Origin: DATFDN01 sp963818885 | GTDB taxonomy: Bacteria; Pseudomonadota; Alphaproteobacteria; Acetobacterales; Acetobacteraceae | Assembly: GCA_963818885.1 (NCBI GenBank) | Contig: CAWFTP010000003.1 | Coordinates: forward strand, 1,054,001 to 1,118,000 | Length of the DNA stretch: 64,000 bases | Reading direction: 5' to 3' | Part shown: positions 1 through 9,404 of the stretch, in pieces | How positions within the stretch are numbered: position 1 is the stretch's first letter | How the letters are laid out: the number at the start of each line of letters is the position of its first letter | Notes under the pieces: model-generated | The model's database searches: none | Told to the model about the DNA's origin: nothing | The model's input: the letters and a program-made list of their open reading frames with translations, nothing else | Made by a program: the position numbers and the translations under genes

Positions 1-430
1 GCCGCGCCGGTCGGTCATCGGCTGGGACAGCGGGCGGCTCTCGATGCTGCTCGCGGTGCTGGAGACCCGCTGCGGGCTCAGGCTCGGCAGCGCTGACGTC
101 TATCTTAACATCGCGGGCGGCCTGCGCGTGAACGAGCCGGGAGCCGACCTTGCCATCGCCGCCGCGCTGATCTCCGCCTCGACCGATCAACCGACCAGCG
201 CGGGGATGGTCTATTTCGGCGAGGTCGGGCTGTCGGGCGAAATCCGCCAGGTCGCGCAGGCGGAGGCGCGGCTCAAGGAGGCGGCCAAGCTGGGTTTCGA
301 CGGCGCCTGCCTGCCGCGCCGGGTCGCACGCGGGGGACGGGCGCTCGCCGCCCCCGAGGGGCTCGCGCTGCACGAGATCGGCCATCTGTCCGACCTCGTC
401 GGCCGGTTCGGCGGCAAGGCCGCGTCATGA
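1..430 (+). CDS. radA: DNA repair protein RadA, C-terminal part (gene starts before the window)
   Basis: The frame is open from base 2. The visible ~142 residues match the Lon-protease-like C-terminal domain of RadA: a GWDSGR segment, then DVYLNIAGGLRV, a GADLAIAAAL helix, the FGEVGLSGEIR motif and a RLKEAAKLGF helix. RadA is a RecA-like ATPase that promotes branch migration in recombinational repair. Its Walker motifs and zinc finger lie upstream and cannot be checked. The stop overlaps the ATG of the CvpA-family gene (ATGA), so the two are probably co-transcribed. Confidence 0.93.
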   Translation, partial: PRRSVIGWDSGRLSMLLAVLETRCGLRLGSADVYLNIAGGLRVNEPGADLAIAAALISASTDQPTSAGMVYFGEVGLSGEIRQVAQAEARLKEAAKLGFDGACLPRRVARGGRALAAPEGLALHEIGHLSDLVGRFGGKAAS

Positions 431-1014
431 CGTGGGTCGACGCGGTCATCCTCGCGGTCATCGTGATCTCGGGGCTGCTCGCCTTCATGCGCGGATTGGT
501 GCGCGAGGTGCTGGGGATCGGCGCCTGGATCGGAGCGGCCATCATCGCCGTCTGGGCGACTCCCGCCGTGCGGCCGCAATTCCGGGTCTGGTTGAGCGGC
601 CATCCCGACCTCGCCGAGCCGGTCGCCTACGCCGTGCTGTTCCTCGTCACCCTGATCGTGCTGCTGTTCATCTCGCACCGGATCAGCCGGGTGGTGCGTG
701 GCTCGGCATTGGGTGGCCTTGACCGCACGTTGGGCCTGCTATTCGGCCTCGCCCGGGGTGCGGCGCTCATCATCCTCGCCTATATCCTGGCCGGGTGGCT
801 GGGCGGGCCCATGGACGAATGGCCACGTTCCGTGCTGGATGCGCGCGCGCTCGAGCCGGCATACGAGGGCGCGGTCTGGGCGGCTGGGAAGCTGCCGCCG
901 ACGTACCGGCCGCATGTCGCCGCGCCGCCGGAGCGGCGCCAGCCGACGGCGGATGCGCTGATGCGGGCTATCCCGCAGGGACGTGCGACCGGGTCGCGGC
1001 CCGCGCGGGAGTAG
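427..1014 (+). CDS. cvpA: CvpA family membrane protein
   Basis: A 195-residue inner-membrane protein with four hydrophobic segments (about residues 4-22, 30-47, 65-85 and 100-120). The N-terminus, with TWVDAVILAVIVISGLLAFMRG and REVLGIGAWIGA, is typical of CvpA (colicin V production) proteins. The start overlaps the radA stop (ATGA), and purF follows after 16 bases. Adjacency of cvpA and purF is conserved in many proteobacteria. The molecular role of CvpA is not settled; envelope homeostasis has been proposed. The length is normal for the family. Confidence 0.88.
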   Translation: MTWVDAVILAVIVISGLLAFMRGLVREVLGIGAWIGAAIIAVWATPAVRPQFRVWLSGHPDLAEPVAYAVLFLVTLIVLLFISHRISRVVRGSALGGLDRTLGLLFGLARGAALIILAYILAGWLGGPMDEWPRSVLDARALEPAYEGAVWAAGKLPPTYRPHVAAPPERRQPTADALMRAIPQGRATGSRPARE

Positions 1015-1030
1015 GCAGGGAGAGCACGCG

Positions 1031-2498
1031 ATGGGATGCATCACGGCGGCGGACGAGGACAAGCTGCACGAGGAGTGCGGCGTGTTCGGCGTCTGGAACG
1101 TGCCCGATGCCGCCGCCGTGACGGCGCTTGGCCTGCACGCGCTGCAGCATCGCGGGCAGGAGGCGACCGGCATCGTCAGCTTCGATGGCCGGCGCTTTCA
1201 CTCGCACAAGGGTATGGGGCTGGTGGGCGATAATTTCGGCGACGCCCGGGTGATCGCCTCCCTGCCGGGTACCCATGCAATCGGCCACAACCGCTACGCC
1301 ACGACCGGCGAGACGATCCTGCGCAACGTGCAGCCGCTCTACGCGGATTTCGAGTTCGGCGGCTTCGCGGTCGCGCATAACGGCAACCTCACCAACGCGC
1401 ATATCCTGCGCCGCTCCCTGGTGCGGCGCGGCTGCCTGTTCCAGTCCACCACCGATTCCGAGGTGTTCATCCACCTCATCGCGATCAGCCTGTACTCGAC
1501 CGTGCCGGACCGGCTGATCGACGCGCTCAAGCAGGTCGTCGGCGCCTACTCGCTGGTGGCGCTCTCGAACGAGGCGCTGATCGGCGTGCGCGATCCGCTG
1601 GGCGTGCGCCCGCTGATCCTGGGGCGGATCGGCACCGACCCGCTTTCCGGCTGGGTGCTGGCGTCGGAGACCTGCGCGCTCGACATCGTCGGCGCCGAGT
1701 TCGTGCGCGACGTGGAGCCCGGCGAGATCGTCGTCATCGATGAGCAGGGCGTGCGCAGCATCAAGCCGTTCGGGCGCAAGCGCGAGCGGTTCTGCGTCTT
1801 CGAGTACATCTACTTCGCCCGTCCCGATTCCGTGGTCGAGGGGACCGCCGTCTATGCGGCGCGCAAATCGATCGGGGCGGAACTCGCCCGCGAATCCGGC
1901 GTGCCCGCGGACCTGGTCGTGCCGGTGCCCGATTCTGGCGTGCCGGCCGCGATGGGGTACGCGAAGGAAAGCGGCATCCCGTTCGAGCTCGGCATTATCC
2001 GCAACCACTATGTCGGGCGCACCTTCATCGAGCCGACCGACAGCGTCCGGCATTTGGGCGTGAAGCTGAAGCATTCGGCCAACCGGGCGGCGCTCCAGGG
2101 CAAGCGGGTCATCCTGGTCGACGACTTCGATCGTGCGCGGGACCACGAGCCGCAAGATCGTCGAGATGGTCCGCAATGCCGGCGCGCGCGAGGTCCACAT
2201 GCGGATCTCCTCGCCGCCCACGACGCATTCCTGCTTCTACGGCATCGACACGCCGGAGCGCAGCAAGCTGCTGGCCGCGAGGTATTCGGTCGAGGAGATG
2301 GCCGAGCAGATCGGCGCCGACAGCCTTGCGTTCATCTCGATCGACGGACTGTATCGCGCGCTCGGGCAAGAAGACGGCCGAGACCCGGCACGTCCGTACT
2401 ATTGCGACGCCTGCTTCACCGGGGACTATCCGATCAGCGTTCCCGACCAGGCCGACAACGCCGAGCGCCAGCTCAGCCTGCTGACCGAGAATCAGTGA
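1031..2498 (+). CDS. purF: Amidophosphoribosyltransferase PurF, frameshifted
   Basis: First enzyme of de novo purine synthesis: PRPP plus glutamine gives phosphoribosylamine. The start is MGCITAADED, with the catalytic Cys of the glutaminase domain at residue 16 (HEECGVFG). The glutaminase domain is followed by the phosphoribosyltransferase domain. The frame breaks at about 2126 inside the PRPP loop: the base order reads VDD-FDRAR instead of VDD-SIVRGTTS. Removing one T of the TT at 2126-2127 restores the motif, and the next frame then runs without a stop to 2498 with the expected C-terminus (PYYCDACFTGDYP). The corrected product is about 488 residues, normal for the family. Because the downstream half is fully conserved, sequencing error or a very recent mutation is more likely than an old pseudogene. 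Confidence 0.9.
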
Positions 2499-3212
2499 CC
2501 GCGCCACTCGCCGGCAGCGTCGCGCTCGTCACGGGGGCGAGCCGCGGCATCGGCGCGGCTGCGGCGGTGGAGCTGGCGCGGCTGGGAGCGCATTGCGTCC
2601 TCACCGCGCGCACCCAGGGCGGGCTCGAGGAGACCGACGACGCGATCCGCGAGATAGGCGGGCAGCGCCACGCTGGTGCCGCTCGACCTGCGCGAGTTCG
2701 AGCAGGTCGACGCGCTGGGGCCGAGCATCGGCGTGCGGTTCCGCCGGCTCGACATCCTCGTTCATTGCGCCGGCGCGCTTGGCCGGCTCGCACCCATCGC
2801 GCATCTGCTGCCGGCGGAGTGGGACGAGGCGATCGGGGTCAACGCGACCGCCGCGCTACGCCTGATCCGCACGACCGAGGGGCTCCTGCGCCAGGCGCCC
2901 GCCGGGCGCGCGGTGTTCGTGACCACGGCGCGAGCTCGCGCGCCGAAAGCCTATTGGGGCTGCTACGGCGCGGCCAAGGCGGCACTCGAGCATCTGGCGC
3001 TGAGCTGGGCCGACGAGGTCGGCACCACGACGCCGATCCGCGTCAACCTGTTCGACCCGGGCGCGGTCGCCACGCGCCTGCGTCGCGCAGCCTACCCCGG
3101 GGAGGTCGCGAGTGCCCTTCCCCCGCCCGAGGCGGTGGCCCCTGCCCTCGCTTCCCTCTGCCTGCCGGCGGAAGCGCGAAACGGGGAGATCGTGCGGATT
3201 GCCCTGACCCGC
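2495..3212 (+). CDS. SDR-family NAD(P)-dependent oxidoreductase, frameshifted
   Basis: It starts at a GTG overlapping the purF stop (GTGA). The N-terminus has the Rossmann motif VTGASRGIGAAAAVELARLG. The frame then breaks near 2663-2667: one extra base separates REIGGQ from ATLVPLDLRE. In the next frame the protein continues with LVHCAGALG and the active site Y-G-A-A-K (within CYGAAKAALEHLALSW), then NLFDPGAVAT and GEIVRIA near the C-terminus. The corrected length of ~240 residues is normal for a classical SDR. Its substrate is unknown. In many alphaproteobacteria a YciK-like SDR follows purF. No stop separates it from the transporter downstream (see findings). Confidence 0.8.
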
Positions 3213-4520
3213 GTGCGGGGTGATCCGAGAGTCGCGCGGCTGATGCTGCTGTTCGCGATCGTCTACGTCGTGGAGGGCATCGGGCAGGCGCGTGTCGGCA
3301 TCATCGCCCAGCCGCTGACCTGGTTCCTGAAGACCAGCGGCTGGACCCCGGTGCAGGTGACCGCCTATCTCGCGATCTTCAACCTGCCCTGGGTGATCAA
3401 GCCGGTCTACGGGATCTTCTCCGACTTCGTCCCGCTGTTCGGCTATCGGCGAAAATCCTACCTGCTGATCGCCGCCGGCCTCGCGACTGCGTCGTTCGCC
3501 TATGTCGCCGCGTTGACGGATCCGGGGCCAATGGCGCCGTTCCTGATCCTGACGGCGTATGCCATGGCGATCGGCAGCACGATGTGCGGCGCGCTGCTGG
3601 TCGAGGACGGGCAGCGCTTCGGCGCGAGCGGCGCCTTCGTCAATCAGCAATGGCTTTGGTTCAGTGTCGCGACGCTCGCCTCTGCGGTCGCGGGCGGGGA
3701 ACTCGTGCAGCGACTTTCGCCGCTCGGCGCGGTGCACACGGCGGCGATCATCAGCGCGCTCGCCCCGCTCGCGGTCATCGCCGCGGCGCTCTGGCTTATC
3801 GACGAGGAGCGGCACAGGGTGAACCTGCCGGAGCTGAGGCGCACGCTCGGCAGCCTGCTCTCAGTCTTTCGGTCGCGTACATTGTATCTTTTGGGGGGCT
3901 TCCTGTTCCTCTATTCGTTCAGCCCCGGGTTCGGCACACCGCTCTATTTCTATATGACCGACCGGCTGCGCTTCTCGCAATCCTATATCGGCGAACTCAG
4001 CGCGATCGCTTCGGCCGGATGGATCGTGGGCGCCCTCGCCTATCGCCGGCTGGTGCAGGAGATGCGGCTGCGCGTGCTACTCAATTTGAGCATCGCGCTT
4101 GGAACGCTGAGCACGTTGAGCTTCCTGCTGCTGTCAGGCGAAGTCTCGGCGGCGCTGGTGAATTTCGGCAGCGGCATCGCCGCGATGGTCGCCAATGTCG
4201 CGACGCTGACGCTCGCGGCGGTGGTCTGCCCGAAGCGGTCCGAGGGGTTCGTCTTCGCCGCCATGATGTCGATCATCAACCTCGCGGCGCCCGCCTCTGA
4301 CACCGCCGGAGCGTTCCTTTATGAGCACATTTTCCACGCGAGGCTTGCGCCGCTCGTCGTGGTCTCCGCCGCTTGCACGGCCTTCGCCTTCGTGCTCGTG
4401 CCGCTGATGCGGATCGGGTCAATAGGCGGCGGATGCCTAACTGGCCGCCGTCACATGCACCGGCGGGATCGTGCCGAACCACGCGGGATGCGCCCGCTCC
4501 ACCTGCGCCGCGAGTCGTAG
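3213..4520 (+). CDS. BT1/folate-biopterin-type MFS transporter
   Basis: About 435 residues with roughly 12 hydrophobic segments. The N-terminal region FAIVYVVEGIGQARVGIIAQ, then FNLPWVIKPVYGIFSDF and the GYRRKSYLL motif, resemble the BT1 (folate-biopterin transporter) branch of the major facilitator superfamily. Substrate not predictable. The start is uncertain: GTG 3213 gives VRGDPRVARLMLLF, matching the usual N-terminus, and ATG 3243 is the next choice. The SDR upstream reads in the same frame without a stop. The 3' end overlaps the convergent amidase gene by 84 bases, and the last ~30 residues look like read-through rather than membrane protein. Confidence 0.75.
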   Translation: MRGDPRVARLMLLFAIVYVVEGIGQARVGIIAQPLTWFLKTSGWTPVQVTAYLAIFNLPWVIKPVYGIFSDFVPLFGYRRKSYLLIAAGLATASFAYVAALTDPGPMAPFLILTAYAMAIGSTMCGALLVEDGQRFGASGAFVNQQWLWFSVATLASAVAGGELVQRLSPLGAVHTAAIISALAPLAVIAAALWLIDEERHRVNLPELRRTLGSLLSVFRSRTLYLLGGFLFLYSFSPGFGTPLYFYMTDRLRFSQSYIGELSAIASAGWIVGALAYRRLVQEMRLRVLLNLSIALGTLSTLSFLLLSGEVSAALVNFGSGIAAMVANVATLTLAAVVCPKRSEGFVFAAMMSIINLAAPASDTAGAFLYEHIFHARLAPLVVVSAACTAFAFVLVPLMRIGSIGGGCLTGRRHMHRRDRAEPRGMRPLHLRRES

Positions 4521-5933
4521 CAGCGCGTCCTCCCGCCCGAAATCGCCGTAGAACTGAACGCCGATCGGCAGCCCGTCGCTGTCGCGCCCGGCCGGCAGCA
4601 CGATCGCCGGCAGCCCCGTCTCGTTGGCCGGCATCGTGAACCGAGCGGCATCGGTCAGCCGCGCCATCCAGGGATCGAGCTCCTCGTCCAGCAGCAGCGA
4701 GTACGGCCCGTTCGCCGCCGGGACGCGGATCGCGATCGCCGGGCACAGCAGCATGTCATAGCGCGTCAGCAGTGCCCCCCACTGGCGCGTGACGACATTG
4801 TTCGCCTCCATCATCGCGAACATGTCGAGCACAGTGTACCGCTTCGCGGCGACGAAGTGCCGCCACGTCATCGGGTTGAGCAGCTCCTGAAGCTGTGCCT
4901 CGCTCAGCCCGCGCCGCTCGGCCATGGTCGCGAACATCACGCGGCTGCCGATCCAGCCGGTGATAAAGCCCCGCCATAGAGTCTCCCAGGTGCAGATTTC
5001 GTGATCGGCGATCTCCTCGACATGGTGGCCGAGTGCCTGCATCGCCCGCCCGACCTCGTGGACGCGCGCTATCACCTCCGGGTCGGGCGGCGTCGCCCGG
5101 CCCCAGTCTCCGGTGGAGAGCGCGATCCGAAGCGGCGGCGGATCGGTGCGCAAGGCATCGAGATAGGACGTCTCGGGTGGCGCCATGCGAATGAACGATC
5201 CGCCCTTCGGCCCGGCGGTGATGAAGTCGAGCACCGCCGCGGTATCGCGCACGCTGCGCGTCACCACCCCTTCGACGCTGGTCCGCGAGAGGTACTCGTT
5301 GCGCACGTACGGCGGTGCGACACGCCCGCGCGACGGCTTCAACCCGACCAGCCCGCAGAACGCGGCGGGGATGCGGATCGAGCCGCCACCGTCCGTTGCC
5401 ATGCTGATCGGCGTCACCCCGGCGGCGACGGCGGAGGCCGACCCCCCTGACGATCCGCCGGGTGTGCGCTCGAGGTTCCACGGATTGCGCGACACGCGCA
5501 GACCACCCCGGTAGTCGGTCACGGTGTCGAAGGTCAGCCCGAACTCCGGCGTCGTGGAGCGCCCGATCGGCAGCATGCCGGCCCGCAGATAGTTCGCGAC
5601 CAGCGGGTCGGTCTGCGGCAGCACGGTGCCTGCCAGCAGCGCCGAGCCCGCCTCCTGGCGGCGCCCCTTTTGCCCCGACCCCAGATCCTTGAGGAAGATC
5701 GGCACCCCGAAGAGCGGCCCCACCTGGTCCGGCCGCTCCGTGCCGGCTCCCGCGAGCGCGTCCTCGAACGTCTCGATCACCGCCTCCAGGCGCGAATTGA
5801 CCCGCGCGAGCCCGGTGGCGGCCTGTGCCGTCAGCTCGGCGGCAGCAACTTTGCCGTCCCGCACCAAGGCAGCGAGTCCCAGCCCGTCTGTCCGGCTCCA
5901 TTCCTTCCAGCTCATCGCAGGCGTTTCGGTCAT
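4437..5933 (-). CDS. Amidase-signature family amidase
   Basis: A 498-residue amidase-signature enzyme that hydrolyses a carboxamide or ester bond. The Ser-cisSer-Lys triad is visible: Lys82 (VPIFLKDLGSG), the cis-Ser at 161/162 in the GGSSGGSASAVAAG glycine-rich stretch, and the nucleophile Ser185 (TDGGGSIRIPA). Length and layout are normal for the family. It diverges from the VOC gene at 6011 across a 77-bp spacer, so the two may share a control region. The substrate cannot be read from the sequence; the neighbours suggest a catabolic role. It has no signal peptide, so it is cytoplasmic. Confidence 0.92.
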   Translation of the reverse strand: MTETPAMSWKEWSRTDGLGLAALVRDGKVAAAELTAQAATGLARVNSRLEAVIETFEDALAGAGTERPDQVGPLFGVPIFLKDLGSGQKGRRQEAGSALLAGTVLPQTDPLVANYLRAGMLPIGRSTTPEFGLTFDTVTDYRGGLRVSRNPWNLERTPGGSSGGSASAVAAGVTPISMATDGGGSIRIPAAFCGLVGLKPSRGRVAPPYVRNEYLSRTSVEGVVTRSVRDTAAVLDFITAGPKGGSFIRMAPPETSYLDALRTDPPPLRIALSTGDWGRATPPDPEVIARVHEVGRAMQALGHHVEEIADHEICTWETLWRGFITGWIGSRVMFATMAERRGLSEAQLQELLNPMTWRHFVAAKRYTVLDMFAMMEANNVVTRQWGALLTRYDMLLCPAIAIRVPAANGPYSLLLDEELDPWMARLTDAARFTMPANETGLPAIVLPAGRDSDGLPIGVQFYGDFGREDALLRLAAQVERAHPAWFGTIPPVHVTAAS

Positions 5934-6010
5934 GCCTCGGTCCTCTCGGTTGCCGGTGCGCCTCGCGCGCGCCTATCCTGCGATGAAACGCTCCAAGGGA
6001 GAATGCCCGC

Positions 6011-6901
6011 ATGAACGCCGCCACACAGCCGGTCTATGACCGCAAGATCGAGGATCTGGGGAACATCGTCGAGCTGGGGCACGTCAATGTCACGGTGCCT
6101 GACCAGCAACTGGCGACACTGTTCTATGTCAGCGGGCTCGGGCTGACGCGCGATCCCTACCTGATGACCAGCACCGACAACATGTGGATCAATATCGGCC
6201 GGGCGCAGTTTCATCTGCCGGCGCGCCCGCCGCAGGTGGTGCGCGGCACGACAGGCTTGGTCGTACCCGACCTCGACGCGCTGGTGGCGCGGCTTGAGAA
6301 GGTCGCCAAGCCCCTGGACGGCACCAAGTTCAGCTACCGCGCCAGCAACGACGCGGTCGAGACTACGTGTCCCTGGGGCAATCGCATCCGACTTCATGCG
6401 CCCGATGTCGCGCGCTTCGGACGGATCACGCTCGGCATGCCGTATGTCGAGTTCGACATTCCGAAGGGAACCAAGCTCGCGGCCATTGCGCGTTTCTACA
6501 CGGAGATCCTGGACGCGATCGCCGGGGTGGCCGAGGACGGCAAGGGCGCCTACGCCTGGGCCAGTGTCGGGGACGGCAACCGGCTGCTGTTCCGGGAAAG
6601 CGCCGGCAAGCTGCCCAAGTTCGACGGCCATCATATCCAGATCAGCCTTGCGAACTTCTCGCGCCCGCATGCCACGCTCATGAAGCTCGGGCTCATCACG
6701 GAGGAAAGCGACCAGCACCAGTACCGCTTCACCGACATCATCGACCTCGACACCAAGAAGGTGCTGTTCGCTATCGAGCACGAGGTGCGCAGCATGAAGC
6801 ATCCGATGTACGCACGCCCGCTCGCCAACCGCAATCCCTCGCTCACGGCACGGACCTACGCGCCGGAGTGGGACCACGGCCGCTGGTCGATGCCCGGCTA
6901 G
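6011..6901 (+). CDS. VOC (glyoxalase/extradiol-dioxygenase fold) family protein
   Basis: 296 residues with two VOC modules: NIVELGHVNVTVPDQQLATLFY at the N-terminus and a second beta-alpha-beta unit from about residue 145 (LGMPYVEFDIPKG, then ARFYTEIL). His residues in the first strand (GHVN) and in GHHIQISL, with a late Glu (FAIEHEV), could form a metal site as in extradiol dioxygenases. This is inference. The ATG is preceded by GGGAGA. The next gene follows after 12 bases, so it is probably the first gene of an operon with the CoA-transferase and the 2-oxoacid oxidoreductase genes. Reaction unknown. Confidence 0.82.
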   Translation: MNAATQPVYDRKIEDLGNIVELGHVNVTVPDQQLATLFYVSGLGLTRDPYLMTSTDNMWINIGRAQFHLPARPPQVVRGTTGLVVPDLDALVARLEKVAKPLDGTKFSYRASNDAVETTCPWGNRIRLHAPDVARFGRITLGMPYVEFDIPKGTKLAAIARFYTEILDAIAGVAEDGKGAYAWASVGDGNRLLFRESAGKLPKFDGHHIQISLANFSRPHATLMKLGLITEESDQHQYRFTDIIDLDTKKVLFAIEHEVRSMKHPMYARPLANRNPSLTARTYAPEWDHGRWSMPG

Positions 6902-6913
6902 GAACGTTCGTCC

Positions 6914-9313
6914 ATGCCTCTGTCCGGCTTCCGGGTCGTCGAGCTCGGCAGCGACCCGGCGCTCGATTATTGCGGCAAGCTGTTCGCCGATTTTGGGGCC
7001 GATGTATTGAAGGTCGAGTTCAAGGGCGGCGATCCGCGTCGTCGCGTCCCGCCGCTGCTCGATGCAGGGGCAGGGCGGATGGAGAGCGGCACCTTCGCCT
7101 GGCTCAATGCGAATAAGCGCAGCGTCTTCGCAGACCCCGACGTCATTTGCCGGTTGCTCGCCGAGGCGGACGTGCTGCTCGACGCGAGGCCGCTATCCGA
7201 CCAGGCGAACGGTCGGCTCTCGCACCCGGCGTTGCAAGCCGCCCATCCGGGGCTGGTTGTTGTCGCGATCTCCTGGTTCGGCGAGTCAGGCCCGTATCGC
7301 GGGTTCGCCGCCTCGGATGCGAGCGTTCGGGCGCTCGCCGGGCTCACGAGCCTCGTGGGACCAGTAGAAGGACCGCCAATCCTCTCTGCGCCTGATGGGC
7401 AAGCCGGCTACATCGGCGGCCTGTCCGCTTTCATCGCCGCCGCATCGGGATTGTTGGGGCGCGAGGCGGGTGGCCGGCGGTTCGAGGCCAGCACGCATGA
7501 GGCGCTAGTCACCGTGGCCGAGTACGAGACCGCCGTCGGCCTGTCCGGCCTGGGCCGCAGACGCAACGGCATCAACCGGTTCGGACGCAACTATCCGGTG
7601 TCGATCTATCCCACGAGACAGGGCCTTCTGGGCGTGACCGTGGTCACGCCGGCTCAGTGGCGCGGCTTCTGCGCGATGATCGGCCGTTCCGACCTGGCCG
7701 AGGAGGAACGCTACTCCATTAATGTCGATCGGATCGTGTACGCGGACGAGCTTGACGCGGCCATCGCCCCGATCCTCGCGCAGCGCACGGCGGAGGACTG
7801 GTTTGCGCTCGGCCTGCGCCATAAGCTGCCGCTGTGCATCGTCCCGACGATGGCGGAGCTGCTGGAGCAGCCGATCCATCGCAAACGTGTCGTGTTCGCG
7901 CCGATCCGCATCGGCGAGGCCGCGTTCGATGCGCAGGTGCTGCCACAACACCTGACCCGCACGCCTCCAAAGCGCGGCGGGACAGCCTCGTCCGCGGGCA
8001 GCGATCAGCCCGAATGGAGGGCACGCACCCCTCCCCTTCCCGCACCCGAACGCGCGGCGCCGACGAGCAGCCTGCCGCTCGCCGGGCTTCGCGTCGTGGA
8101 CCTCACGATGGGCTGGGCAGGCCCCTCCGCGACCCGTCTCATCGCCGATCTTGGCGCCGACGTCGTCAAGGTGGAGGCGTGCCAATATCCAGACTGGTGG
8201 CGCGGCACCGATAAGCGGCCGGCGTTCTTCGAGCAGAAGCTGTACGAAAAGAGCTACTGGTTCCAGGCGATGAACCGCAACAAGCGGGGCGTGACGCTCG
8301 ACCTGACCATGACGCAGGGCAAGGCCCTGCTGCTCCGCCTCGTCGCCACGGCGGACGCCGTGATCGAGAACTACTCGGTCGAGGTGCTGCCCAAGCTCGG
8401 CCTCGACTACTCCGCGCTGCGGGCCGCGCGAGAGGACATCATCATGGTGTCGATGCCGGCCTTCGGCACCGGCAATGCATGGAGCACCTGCCGCGCCTAC
8501 GGCTCGACCTTGGAGCAGGCATCCGGCCTGCCGACGCTGACCGGACGGACGAACGATCCGCCGACGATGAACCACACCGCCTACGGCGACCCCGTGGGCG
8601 GGTTCAACGCCGCCGCCGCGCTGCTCATCGCGCTGATCCACCGCAAGCGGACCGGAGAGGGACAACTCATCGATCTTTCGCAGGTAGAGTGCATGATGCC
8701 GATGGTTGCACCCGCCCTGATCTCGCAATCGGCGCTGGGCACCACGCCGCCCCGGCTCGGCAATCGCCATCCTGTCCACACCCCGCAGGGCGCTTTCCGC
8801 TGCACGGGCGACGACGCCTGGGTAGTCCTCACAGTCCATTCGGACGCCGCCTGGCGGGGACTGTCCGATCTGCTCGGACGCGAGGATTGGGCGGGATGGG
8901 AGGTCGCGACCCGGCATGCGCGTGCGGAAGAGATCGAGGCAGCGATCAGCGCCTGGGCGGCACGACGCAGCGCTGACGAGGCGATGACGGCGCTGCAAGC
9001 AGCGGGCATTGCCGCCGGCGTCGCGCGCACGCCGCTCGCCCTGACCCGAGACCCGCACCTGCTGGCTCGCCGATTCTGGCGGGAGGCCGACAATCCTGTC
9101 ATGGGGCGGCACTTGCATGCCTCGGCTCCCTTCCGCGAGGGGCCCGTCCCATATCCCTTAAACCGCCCCTCGCCGACGCTCGGCGAGCACAACGCAGAGG
9201 TGTTGGGCGAATTGCTAGGGCTGGATGCGAGCGAGCTGAACCGCCTGACCGACGCCGGCGTCATCGGGACCGCGGCCGTAGTCAAGGGCTCCTCTGCCAT
9301 GCGCGGGGGCTGA
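6914..9313 (+). CDS. Fused two-domain class III CoA-transferase (CaiB/BaiF)
   Basis: 799 residues made of two consecutive CaiB/BaiF domains: about residues 1-365 (GFRVVELGSDPALDYCGKLF, ADVLKVEF) and about 390-790 (GLRVVDLTMGWAGPSATRLI, ADVVKVEA, NRNKRGVTLDL). Ordinary members have one domain of ~400 residues and form interlocked dimers, so this fusion probably makes an intramolecular pseudo-dimer. Domain 2 keeps the YGDPVGG segment with the Asp that forms the acyl-anhydride intermediate. Domain 1 has PDGQAGYIGG there, which is less canonical. It presumably activates a carboxylic acid as its CoA ester for the pathway encoded around it. A proline-rich linker joins the domains. Confidence 0.88.
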   Translation: MPLSGFRVVELGSDPALDYCGKLFADFGADVLKVEFKGGDPRRRVPPLLDAGAGRMESGTFAWLNANKRSVFADPDVICRLLAEADVLLDARPLSDQANGRLSHPALQAAHPGLVVVAISWFGESGPYRGFAASDASVRALAGLTSLVGPVEGPPILSAPDGQAGYIGGLSAFIAAASGLLGREAGGRRFEASTHEALVTVAEYETAVGLSGLGRRRNGINRFGRNYPVSIYPTRQGLLGVTVVTPAQWRGFCAMIGRSDLAEEERYSINVDRIVYADELDAAIAPILAQRTAEDWFALGLRHKLPLCIVPTMAELLEQPIHRKRVVFAPIRIGEAAFDAQVLPQHLTRTPPKRGGTASSAGSDQPEWRARTPPLPAPERAAPTSSLPLAGLRVVDLTMGWAGPSATRLIADLGADVVKVEACQYPDWWRGTDKRPAFFEQKLYEKSYWFQAMNRNKRGVTLDLTMTQGKALLLRLVATADAVIENYSVEVLPKLGLDYSALRAAREDIIMVSMPAFGTGNAWSTCRAYGSTLEQASGLPTLTGRTNDPPTMNHTAYGDPVGGFNAAAALLIALIHRKRTGEGQLIDLSQVECMMPMVAPALISQSALGTTPPRLGNRHPVHTPQGAFRCTGDDAWVVLTVHSDAAWRGLSDLLGREDWAGWEVATRHARAEEIEAAISAWAARRSADEAMTALQAAGIAAGVARTPLALTRDPHLLARRFWREADNPVMGRHLHASAPFREGPVPYPLNRPSPTLGEHNAEVLGELLGLDASELNRLTDAGVIGTAAVVKGSSAMRGG

Positions 9314-9404
9314 TTGTAGACGCCGGACTTCCTACCTAGGGTGTTGACCTGGAAAAAGACCGGCCGCAGAAGAACGGCCCCGCCGGGGATAGGAGAGTTC
9401 GCTC

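Noticed and set aside
983..3223. One long open frame covering purF and the SDR start, as if a fused protein
   Set aside because: After 2126 this frame is out of register with PurF; the true C-terminus reads in another frame. The continuity arises from the insertion and low stop frequency.
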